Assembly (NCBI RefSeq): GCF_014655955.1
Contig: NZ_BNBO01000013.1
Location: 101,732-165,731 of the forward strand
Source: Kitasatospora indigofera
Lineage (GTDB): Bacteria > Actinomycetota > Actinomycetes > Streptomycetales > Streptomycetaceae
Length of the DNA stretch: 64,000 nucleotides
Direction: 5' to 3'
Numbering within the stretch: position 1 is the stretch's first letter; each line of letters begins with the position of its first letter. Shown here piece after piece: positions 7,572 to 15,008 of this stretch. The notes beneath the pieces were generated by a model. It ran no database searches, was not told where the DNA came from, and worked only from the letters and a program-made list of their open reading frames with translations. Made by a program: the position numbers and the translations under genes.

Positions 7572-9257
7572 TCAGCCCGGCAGCAGGGCCGCGACCTGCT
7601 CGCGCAGGGCCGGCTTCAGCAGCTTCCCGGTCGGGTTGCGCGGCAGCGGCCCAGGGTGGAACACCAGGTGGGCGGGCACCTTGAAGGCGGCCAGCCGCCC
7701 GGCGACGTGCGAGCGCAGCCCGTCCCGGTCGGGCGCCGCGCCGGTGCGCAGCACGACCACCGCCGCGACCTCCTCGCCGAGCAGCGGGTGCGGCACGCCG
7801 ACCACGGCGGCGTCCGCCACCGCCGGATGGTCGCAGAGCACGCCCTCCACCTCGACGCAGTACACGTTCTCGCCGCCCCGGACCACCATGTCCTTGAGGC
7901 GGTCGACGATGTACACCTCGCCGTCCCGGAGCCGGGCCAGGTCGCCGGTGCGGAACCAGCCGTCGCTGAAGGCGGCCGCGGTCGCCTCCGGATCACCCGC
8001 GTAGCCCCGGAACAGCGGCTGCCCGCGCAGCAGCAGCTCACCGACCTCGCCGTCCGGCAGGGCCGAGCCGTCCGGGCCGGCGATCCGGACCTCCACGGCG
8101 GGGCAGGGCCGGCCGACGCTGTCCGGGTGCTCCCGGTAGCGGGCGCCCAGGTTGGCGAGCACGCCGCCGCAGGTCTCGGTGAGCCCGTAGCCGTTGCGGG
8201 CCTCCACCCGGCCGCCGAACCGCGCCGTGATCCTGGCGGCCAGCCCGGGCGGCGCGGCCGCGCCGCCGGTGCTCACCACCCGCAGCGTGGGCAGCCCGGC
8301 CCCGGCCCGGTCGGCTGCGTCCAGCAGGCCCAGCGCGGTGGTGGGCACGCCGACGAACATGGTCACCCGGTGCCGGTCGACCAGCCGCAGCGCCTCCGCC
8401 GGGTCCCACCGGTGCATCAGCACGGCCGTCCCGCCGTTCGCCATCAGCGGCAGCAGCGTGCTGAACGCCGCGACATGGAAGAACGGATAGGTCATCAGGG
8501 TGGTCTGCGGCGGTACCCCGGCGAGGTCGCCGCCGGCGGACAGCACCGCGGTGGCGGCGAAGAAGCGCGGGCCCAGCAGGGCCGCGCACCAGGCCGAACG
8601 GGTGGCCGCGACCGCCTTGGGACGCCCGGTGGTGCCCGAGGTGTAGATCAGGGTGGCGTCGCCGCCGGGATCGAGCGGGACGTCGGGCAGGTCCGCGCCG
8701 GGGGCCGGCGCGGGCAGGTCCTCGAAGCGGTCCGCGCCGGGGCGCGGCCGGTCGCCGACGGTCAGCAGCCGGGGGCCGGCCCCGGCCCGGTGGGTGAACC
8801 AGGGCCGCATCCGCTCGGCCCGCTCCTGGTCCGCGACCACCAGGGCGGGCCCGCAGTCGTCCAGCGCGTACGCCAGCTCCCGCTCCTCCCACCAGGCGTT
8901 CAGCGGGACGGCGACCAGGCCGGCGGCCTGGACGGCCCAGAAGGCGATCTGCCACTCGGGCAGGTTGCGCATCGCGATCACCACCCGCTGCCCGGGCCGC
9001 AGGCCGTAGGCGTCCAGCAGGTGGTGGGCGAGGGCGGCCACCCGGGCGTGGTGCTCGGCGTACCCGAGGGCGCCGCCGGCCGTGACCAGGAAGGGGCGCT
9101 CGCCGTGCGCCCGGGTGGCGTCGAGCAGGTCGCGCAGGGTGGCCGGGCCGCCGGTGTACCGCGGGCCGGACCGGGTCGCGGTGACGGCGAAGGGCATGCC
9201 GGGCGCGCTGAGCGCGGCCTGCACGCGGGTGACCGAACGGAGCGAGTCGCTCGTCAT
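7572..9257 (-). CDS. Acyl-CoA synthetase (AMP-binding, ANL superfamily)
   Basis: A 561-residue adenylate-forming enzyme. The P-loop YTSGTTGRPKA is at 205-215, NGYGLTETCG near 355, GWFRTGDLARL and the hinge DRLKDMVVRGGENVY near 440-460, and the catalytic C-terminal lysine in NPTGKLLK near 547. It would activate a carboxylic acid to an acyl-AMP and then an acyl-CoA; the sequence does not define chain length. The next gene upstream, same strand, is an acyl-CoA dehydrogenase 133 bases away, so the pair could activate a substrate and introduce a 2,3-double bond. A duplicated TetR divergent from that pair is the likely regulator. Confidence 0.93.
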   Translation of the reverse strand: MTSDSLRSVTRVQAALSAPGMPFAVTATRSGPRYTGGPATLRDLLDATRAHGERPFLVTAGGALGYAEHHARVAALAHHLLDAYGLRPGQRVVIAMRNLPEWQIAFWAVQAAGLVAVPLNAWWEERELAYALDDCGPALVVADQERAERMRPWFTHRAGAGPRLLTVGDRPRPGADRFEDLPAPAPGADLPDVPLDPGGDATLIYTSGTTGRPKAVAATRSAWCAALLGPRFFAATAVLSAGGDLAGVPPQTTLMTYPFFHVAAFSTLLPLMANGGTAVLMHRWDPAEALRLVDRHRVTMFVGVPTTALGLLDAADRAGAGLPTLRVVSTGGAAAPPGLAARITARFGGRVEARNGYGLTETCGGVLANLGARYREHPDSVGRPCPAVEVRIAGPDGSALPDGEVGELLLRGQPLFRGYAGDPEATAAAFSDGWFRTGDLARLRDGEVYIVDRLKDMVVRGGENVYCVEVEGVLCDHPAVADAAVVGVPHPLLGEEVAAVVVLRTGAAPDRDGLRSHVAGRLAAFKVPAHLVFHPGPLPRNPTGKLLKPALREQVAALLPG

Positions 9258-9390
9258 GACGTCCTCGGAAGCTGCGGGACCGGCCGGGCCCGGGCCGGAC
9301 CGGCGGCGGGACCGGCCGGCCCGCCGCCGCCATGCTCCCCCCGCGCGGGAGGCCGCCCGGCACCGGGGGTCTGCCGCACGGGGGCGGGCG

Positions 9391-10548
9391 CTACAGGCCG
9401 AGCGACTTCGCGATGATCGTCCGCATGACCTCGCTGGTGCCGCCGTAGATCCGGAACACCCGGTTGTCGGTGTAGAGGCGGGCGATCGGGTACTCCAGGA
9501 TGTAGCCGTAACCGCCGTGCAGCTGGAGGCACTTGTCGATCACCTCGGAGGCCGACTCGGTGCAGAACAGCTTGGCGGCGGCGGCGTCCGCCACCGTCAG
9601 CTCGCCGTTCTGGTACAGCTCCAGGGCGCGGTCCACCATCGACTGCTGGGCGACCACCTGGGCCTCGCAGTCGGCCAGCGTGAACTTGGTGTTCTGGAAC
9701 TCGGCGACCGTCCTGCCGAACACCTTGCGGTCCTTCACGTACCGGACGGCGAACTGCACGGCCGCGGCGGCCGAGGCGTACGCGCCGACCGCGATCGCCA
9801 GCCGCTCCTGCACCAGGTTGTGGGTCAGGTACGCGAACGCCTTGCCCTCCTCGCCGAGCAGGTCGGCGACCGGCACCTTGACGTCGGTGAAGGAGAGCTC
9901 CGCGGTGTCGGAGGTGCGCAGGCCGATCTTCTGCAGCTTGCGGCCGACCGCGTAGCCCTCGGAGGTGGTGTCCACGCACAGGATCGACAGGCCCGCCCGG
10001 CGGTCGGCCGGGTCGTGCGGCGCGGTGCGGCAGACCACCAGCACCAGGTCGGCGAGGACTCCGCCGGTGATGAAGGTCTTGGCGCCGTTCAGCACGTAGT
10101 GGGTGCCGTCCTCGGACAGCCTGGCCGTGGTGGTGATGCCGGCGAGGTCGGAGCCGGCGCCCGGCTCGGTCATCGCGATCGCCGTCATGATGTCGCCGGA
10201 GACGAAGCCGGGCAGCCAGCGCCGCTTCTGCTCCTCGTCGGCGTACTCCATCAGGTACGGCAGCACCAGGCCGGTGTGCACGCCGGAGGACCCGAAGGTC
10301 ACGCCCGCGCGGGCGCACTCCTCGCTGACCACCGCCTGGTACTTGAAGCCCGTCTCGCCCGCGCCGCCGTACTCCTCGGGCACCTCGATGCCGTAGACGC
10401 CCAGCGCGCCGAGCTTGCGGTAGAAGTCGCGCGGCGGGTGGCCCGCGGCCTCCCAGCTCTCGTAGACCGGGACGACCTCCTTGGCGATGAAGTCCCGGAT
10501 GGTCTCCCGGAAGGCCTCGTGGTCCTCGTTGAACACGGTGCGGCGCAC
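9391..10548 (-). CDS. Acyl-CoA dehydrogenase
   Basis: A 385-residue FAD-dependent acyl-CoA dehydrogenase. The signature AMTEPGAGSDLAGI is in the middle domain and QLHGGYGYILEYPIARLYTDNRV plus FRIYGGTSEVMRTIIAKSLGL at the C-terminus. The C-terminal site holds Gly (IYGGT) where medium-chain enzymes have their catalytic Glu, so the base is more likely the Glu of VQERLAI, as in long-chain and isovaleryl enzymes. I chose the GTG at 10548 because AGGGAG lies seven bases upstream and the usual N-terminus FNEDHEAFRETIRDF follows. It forms a likely operon with the acyl-CoA synthetase downstream. Confidence 0.93.
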   Translation of the reverse strand: MRRTVFNEDHEAFRETIRDFIAKEVVPVYESWEAAGHPPRDFYRKLGALGVYGIEVPEEYGGAGETGFKYQAVVSEECARAGVTFGSSGVHTGLVLPYLMEYADEEQKRRWLPGFVSGDIMTAIAMTEPGAGSDLAGITTTARLSEDGTHYVLNGAKTFITGGVLADLVLVVCRTAPHDPADRRAGLSILCVDTTSEGYAVGRKLQKIGLRTSDTAELSFTDVKVPVADLLGEEGKAFAYLTHNLVQERLAIAVGAYASAAAAVQFAVRYVKDRKVFGRTVAEFQNTKFTLADCEAQVVAQQSMVDRALELYQNGELTVADAAAAKLFCTESASEVIDKCLQLHGGYGYILEYPIARLYTDNRVFRIYGGTSEVMRTIIAKSLGL

Positions 10549-10618
10549 GGTGGCGCTCCCTTCGGTGGTGCTCCGGCGGGGGGCCTGGCGCCCGCGGCGG
10601 CCAGGAGGATCGCGGCAC

Positions 10619-10731
10619 AAGTTAATCGTGGGTAGCTTCCGCTGTCCAGAGCTGTCACCGGGGATTCCCGCGGGTGTCCCGGGGACGGTTCACCTGGGAC
10701 GATCCGCCGCTAAGTGAATCGTTGCTAGGCT
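10619..10731. promoter_or_regulatory. Direct repeats in the divergent acyl-CoA dehydrogenase / TetR promoter region
   Basis: Two related 20-base elements in the same orientation, AAGTTAATCGTGGGTAGCTT (10619-10638) and AAGTGAATCGTTGCTAGGCT (10712-10731), share 15 of 20 positions. They lie between the dehydrogenase operon and the duplicated TetR. They are candidate binding sites for that regulator, and the second overlaps a TAGGCT box that could be a -10 element. Confidence 0.5.
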
Positions 10732-10813
10732 GCCGGCCGGGCTCGGCGGGCACCGTACGACGGGCGGCCACCGGCGGACGGGCGGGCAGGCGGGCGAGCG
10801 GGCGGAGGGCGCG

Positions 10814-11989
10814 GTGACGGGGACCCGACGGGTGCGCCCCGGCGGCGGCAGCCGCCCGGCCGGGCGCCGGGCGCAGATCCTGCGCCTCGCCGCGGACCTG
10901 TTCCACCGCCACGGCTACCACCAGGTCTCGATGACGGAGGTCGCGGGCGGCCTCGGCATCACCGCCCCCGCCCTCTACCGGCACTTCCGGGGGAAGCCGG
11001 AACTCCTCCACCAGGTGGTCGGAGGCGGTCTGGACGCCCTCGCGGCAGCCCTCGCCCCGGTCCGCGGAACGGCCGAACTCTGCGCCGCGCTCAGCACCGT
11101 GGCGATCGAGCAGCGCCCGCTCGGCACCCTCTGGCAGCGCGACGCCCGGCTGCTCCCGCCCGGCCGGCGGGCCGGGCTGCGCCGCGAACTGCGCGCGGAC
11201 GTCCGGCTGATGGCCGGCCTCCTGCGCGCCGACCGGCCCGGCATCCCGCCGGCGGACGCGGAGTTGCTGTGCTGGTCGGCGCTCTCGGTCTACGGCGGCC
11301 TGTCCAACCACAGCTTCGCGCCGCCGCGCCGGCGCTTCGAGCTGCTGCTGCGGGAGATCGGGACGGCCCTGCTGGCGGTCTCCTTCACCGGCGCCGCGGA
11401 CCGGCCGCCGGTCCTCGCCGGCCCGGTGGCGGACCGGCCGGGGGAGCGCCGCGAGGAGCTGCTCGCGGCCGCCGTCCGGCTCTTCCACGAGCGCGGGTTC
11501 GACAATGTGAGCACTGGTCGGCTCGGCGCGGCGGTCGGCATGGCGGGGCCGAGCGTCTACCACCACTTCGACAGCAAGGCCGCCCTGCTCGCCGCCGCGC
11601 TGGAGCGCAGCCGGGAGCGGCTGCGGCAGGAGGTCGGGCACGCGCTGGACGGCGCCGCCGCGGCGGACGCGGCGCTGGCGGCCGGCCTGCGGGCGTACAT
11701 CGGCTTCGCCCGGCGCCACGGCCACTACCTCGGCGCCATGCTGAGCGAGACCGAGCGGCTCGCCCCGGCCGACCGCAAGGCCGCCGTGGACTTCCGCCGG
11801 GACTTCCTGCGGACCTGGGTCGGGCTGCTCCGGCAGGTCCGCCCCGGATACGACGCCGCGGAGGCCCGGATCCGGGTGCACTCGATGTTCGCCCTGGTCA
11901 ACGACGGCGTCCGGAACCGCCCGCACAGCGAGCGGGCGGACCTGGCGGACTGTCTGGAGCGGATGGCCCGGGCCGTGCTCGGGCTCTGA
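10814..11989 (+). CDS. TetR-family regulator with two tandem DNA-binding modules
   Basis: A 391-residue protein made of two successive TetR units. The first helix-turn-helix (about residues 20-65) contains VSMTEVAGGLGITAPALYRHFRGKPELL. The second (about 215-260) contains VSTGRLGAAVGMAGPSVYHHFDSKAALL. Each is followed by its own helical C-terminal region, so it is an internal duplication, twice the normal TetR length. Such double TetRs sit next to fatty-acid activation and oxidation genes in actinobacteria; this one diverges from an acyl-CoA synthetase/dehydrogenase pair, its most likely target, with an acyl-CoA as possible ligand (inference). Start is GTG at 10814 with a weak GGAGG site. Confidence 0.9.
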   Translation: MTGTRRVRPGGGSRPAGRRAQILRLAADLFHRHGYHQVSMTEVAGGLGITAPALYRHFRGKPELLHQVVGGGLDALAAALAPVRGTAELCAALSTVAIEQRPLGTLWQRDARLLPPGRRAGLRRELRADVRLMAGLLRADRPGIPPADAELLCWSALSVYGGLSNHSFAPPRRRFELLLREIGTALLAVSFTGAADRPPVLAGPVADRPGERREELLAAAVRLFHERGFDNVSTGRLGAAVGMAGPSVYHHFDSKAALLAAALERSRERLRQEVGHALDGAAAADAALAAGLRAYIGFARRHGHYLGAMLSETERLAPADRKAAVDFRRDFLRTWVGLLRQVRPGYDAAEARIRVHSMFALVNDGVRNRPHSERADLADCLERMARAVLGL

Positions 11990-12055
11990 GCCGTGCCCGG
12001 CGGACGGCGCCGGACGGACGGGGGCCGGGCGGCCGTGCAGGGCCGGACGCCGACG

Positions 12056-12097
12056 GGCCGGGTGCCCGCCCCCGTGCCGAGGGGCGGGCACCCGGCC
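12056..12097. terminator. Bidirectional terminator between double TetR and secreted protein
   Basis: A 17-base perfect stem, GGCCGGGTGCCCGCCCC paired with its complement, around an eight-base loop. It lies 66 bases after the plus-strand TetR stop and 61 bases beyond the minus-strand secreted-protein stop, so it can serve both. Confidence 0.85.
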
Positions 12098-12158
12098 CCG
12101 GGCGGCCCCGCCGGCAGGTGCGCCGACGGGGCCGTTCGGGAGAGCCGGGCGGGCCGGC

Positions 12159-12476
12159 CTAGTAGAGGACGAAGGGGTAGTAGACCTTGGCCGCCAGGTT
12201 GCCGTTGCCCTGGAGGGCGCCGACGGCGCCGGCGTTGCCCGCCACGGCGGTGGAGTTGCCCTGGTTGCTGCCGCCCGAGCCGGTGGCCGACTGCTGGGAC
12301 CCGGCGGCGTTGCCGTGGACGCCGCCCACGATGTTGCCGGACCCGACGCTGCTGACGACGCTGCTGTTGGAGTGCTGCTCGGAGCCCGCGCCGTTGTCGG
12401 CCTGGGCGGTGCCGATGCCCGCGAGGAGGAACGCCCCGAGGGCGGTGACAGCGGCGACTGCGCGAATGCGGGACAC
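12159..12476 (-). CDS. Small secreted Gly/Asn/Ser-rich protein
   Basis: A 105-residue protein. The signal peptide (residues 1-26, RIRAVAAVTALGAFLLAGIGTAQA) is followed by a low-complexity mature part rich in Gly, Asn, Ser, Val and Gln, with repeated GN and GNA steps and a hydrophobic end AAKVYYPFVLY. It lacks cysteines and a clear chaplin domain. The composition resembles secreted structural proteins of aerial hyphae and spores such as rodlins, but no motif proves this. It is transcribed alone, with an AT-richer 380-base upstream region. Confidence 0.8.
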   Translation of the reverse strand: MSRIRAVAAVTALGAFLLAGIGTAQADNGAGSEQHSNSSVVSSVGSGNIVGGVHGNAAGSQQSATGSGGSNQGNSTAVAGNAGAVGALQGNGNLAAKVYYPFVLY

Positions 12477-12856
12477 GATGGTCTCCCTGAAAGGTCGGTG
12501 CGAGAAATGGCGCCCCCGGGGTGGCCGCCCCGGGACGCGCCGTTGCCTGACGTCGCACGTCCAGCATTCACCAGGGCGTGGCCCGGTTCCACCGAATGGA
12601 GCACAATTCGCCCGATGGTGTCATAAAGGCGGAACAACCGGAGAACACCGGAGGCCGTTCCGCGGCTCCGGCCCATTGATGAACCGCTTTGGTTCGCGCG
12701 CCCGTTGGCCCGTCCGGACGGGCGACTGAACGCGGTCGAACCGCCCGTTCCGGGCGGTCGGACGGCAATCCCGGCCCGACGAACGGGTTTCCCGCCCGAA
12801 GGCCGTCCGATTAAGGAATGGTCCAGGCAATAGTCGTACTGGCACACTGGGGCCTC
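12477..12856. other. Intergenic region between secreted-protein gene and Hsp90-family gene
   Basis: About 380 bases of divergent upstream DNA, more AT-rich than its surroundings, holding the promoters for both flanking genes. One clear palindrome ACCGCCCG-TTC-CGGGCGGT lies at 12740-12758. I looked for a HAIR (HspR) or CIRCE (HrcA) heat-shock operator in front of the Hsp90 gene and found none. No small gene is convincing. Confidence 0.6.
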
Positions 12857-14824
12857 ATGTCTGAAGGTCACCGCCCCGGCCCCGCGCCCACCGAGGATCT
12901 GCGTACGACCGAGGTCGACCTCGGCGGTCTGGTGAGCGTCCTCGCCACGCACCTCTACTCCACACCACTGGTCGCCCTGCGCGAACTCGTCCAGAACGCC
13001 CACGACTCGCACACCCGGCGCCGGTTGGAGGACCCGGACGGCCGCCACGCCCCGACGATCCGGGTCCGCGGCGACTCGGCCCGGCGGACCGTCAGCATCG
13101 CGGACACCGGCGCCGGCCTGACCGAGCCGGAGATCCACGCGTACCTCGCCACCGTCGGCACCGGCTACACCCGGCTGCTGCGCGAGGTCACCGGCAACGA
13201 CGAGCTGATCGGCGCGTTCGGCCTGGGCTTCCTCTCGGCCTTCTCGATCGCCGACGAGGTCACCGTCACCACCACCTCGCACCGCGAGCCCGCCCTCGGC
13301 CACCGCTACCGCAGCCGCGGCGGCGAGCAGTACAGCGTCGAGCCGGTCGCCGCCCGCCGCACCCCCGGCAGCGTGGTCGAGCTGACCCTCAAGACCGAGC
13401 ACGCCCACCTGGCCGAGGAGCAGGCGCTGCGCGAGGTGCTCGGCCGGTACTGCGTCCTGCTGGGCGTCCCGGTCTTCGTCGGCGACGACGAACGGCCCGT
13501 CAACGACGTGCCGGTGCCCTGGCGCGAGGAGCCGGCCGGCGACCCGTACGCCGCCCGGATGCGCTTCGCCACCGCCTTCGGCCGCCGCTTCGAGCCGCTC
13601 GCCGCCTTCCCGGTGGGCCCGGCGGCCGGCGGCACCGACGCGGTCGGCCTGCTCTGGGTCCAGGACGGCGGCACGTACGGCAGCAGCGACAACCGCGACC
13701 TCGCCGTCTACCTGCGCGGCATGCTGCTCTCCGAGGACGCCCGCGACCTGCTGCCCAGCTGGGCCGGCTTCGTCGGCGGCGTCGTCGAGTCCCACCGGCT
13801 CACCCCCACCGCCAGCCGCGAGGACCTCCAGCGCGACGAGCACTACCGGGCGCTCCAGCAGGCCCTCGCCGACGCCGTCGTGGACGGCCTGTACGAGACC
13901 GCCCGGCTGCGGCCCGCCGCCTGGCGCCGGATCCTCGCCCGGCACGGGCAGGACCTGCTCGGCGCGGCGCTCTGCGACGACCGGCTGTTCACCCTGCTCG
14001 CCGACGACGTACCCGTCCCGACCTCGCAGGGCGACCTGACGGCGGGTGCGCTGCGGGCGGCCGGCGGCGGCGCGGTGCACATCGCGCTCGGCAGCGGCGG
14101 CGGGTTCGAGGAGATGCTGTACCGCGCGATGCAGGTCCCGATCGCGCGCGGCGACCGGTACGCGGTGCTGCCGTTCCTGCGCCGCTACGCCCAGCTGCGG
14201 GACTGCCGGATCGTCGAACTCGGCAGCGAGCACGGCAACCGGGAGCTGTTCCGCGACCCCGAGCGCCCGCTGCCCGCCGAGGAGCGGGCCTGGCTGGCCG
14301 CGGCCCTCGCGGACGAGGGCGAGCAACTGGTGCCGGCCCGCTTCGAGCCGCCCGGCCTGCCGCTCGTCCTGGTGCCCGACCGGGAGGCGGAGCTCAAGGC
14401 CAGGATCGAGGACGACCAGGCGGACGCCCGGATCCCGTCCGCCGCGCTGCGCCTCGCCCGGGCCTTCACCGCCCGTACCGGCGGCGAGGTGAAGGCCCGG
14501 CTGTACCTGAACCTGGCCGCGCCCGCCGTCCAGGACCTGCTCACCGCCTACCGCTCCGGGCACACCGGCGCCGCCACCGCGGCCGGGCTGCTCCGCTCGC
14601 TCAAGGTGATCATGGCGGCCGCCGCCGGCCCGTCCGGCACCTCGCCCGCGGGCGACCTGTCCGCCGCCCTGGCCGGGATCGGCACCGCCGTCTCGGCCCT
14701 GACGGCGGCTCTGCCCGCGGGGCTGCCCGCCGTCCCGGACACGTTGCCCGACCTGCCCGAGGCGCTGCCCGGCGCGCGCCCCGACGCCTCGGGCGGCGGG
14801 CCGGACGAGGGGGCGGGAGCCTGA
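12857..14824 (+). CDS. Hsp90/HtpG-family ATPase, divergent
   Basis: A 655-residue Hsp90-type protein. GHKL ATPase motifs are intact: E43 and N47 in ALRELVQNAHD, DTGAG at 83-87, and FGLGFLSAF for the lid glycines. In the middle domain the γ-phosphate-sensing arginine is R321 in ASREDLQRD. The C-terminal third is less like E. coli HtpG and ends in a Pro/Gly-rich tail, so the dimerisation domain may be altered. I start at the ATG at 12857; the upstream in-frame extension reads through the promoter. The gene is followed by a large TPR protein on the same strand, an association that recalls Hsp90 and TPR co-chaperones in eukaryotes. No heat-shock operator is visible. Client and pathway unknown. 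Confidence 0.9.
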   Translation: MSEGHRPGPAPTEDLRTTEVDLGGLVSVLATHLYSTPLVALRELVQNAHDSHTRRRLEDPDGRHAPTIRVRGDSARRTVSIADTGAGLTEPEIHAYLATVGTGYTRLLREVTGNDELIGAFGLGFLSAFSIADEVTVTTTSHREPALGHRYRSRGGEQYSVEPVAARRTPGSVVELTLKTEHAHLAEEQALREVLGRYCVLLGVPVFVGDDERPVNDVPVPWREEPAGDPYAARMRFATAFGRRFEPLAAFPVGPAAGGTDAVGLLWVQDGGTYGSSDNRDLAVYLRGMLLSEDARDLLPSWAGFVGGVVESHRLTPTASREDLQRDEHYRALQQALADAVVDGLYETARLRPAAWRRILARHGQDLLGAALCDDRLFTLLADDVPVPTSQGDLTAGALRAAGGGAVHIALGSGGGFEEMLYRAMQVPIARGDRYAVLPFLRRYAQLRDCRIVELGSEHGNRELFRDPERPLPAEERAWLAAALADEGEQLVPARFEPPGLPLVLVPDREAELKARIEDDQADARIPSAALRLARAFTARTGGEVKARLYLNLAAPAVQDLLTAYRSGHTGAATAAGLLRSLKVIMAAAAGPSGTSPAGDLSAALAGIGTAVSALTAALPAGLPAVPDTLPDLPEALPGARPDASGGGPDEGAGA

Positions 14825-15008
14825 GCCCGCACCGCCCGGCCGGGCCCCGCCCGGCCGGCGCAGCACCGTCCGGCACGGCACCGTCGGCCGGCACCGTCGC
14901 CGCGATCGCCGTCGGCCGTCCGTCCGGCCGCGTCCCGTCCGTCCGTCGCCCGTCCGTCATCTGCGCACCCGTCAGCAGCGCACAGCACCACCCGCAGGGG
15001 GAGACCGC

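Noticed and set aside
12477..12856. HAIR or CIRCE heat-shock operator upstream of the Hsp90-family gene
   Set aside because: No CTTGAGT-N7-ACTCAAG or TTAGCACTC-N9-GAGTGCTAA element could be found on reading both strands.
10655..14881. A 1408-codon open frame on the minus strand
   Set aside because: It is antisense to the TetR, secreted-protein and Hsp90 genes. High GC removes stop codons in shadow frames, and its translation is compositionally biased with no domain. The Hsp90 and TetR frames have clear motifs.
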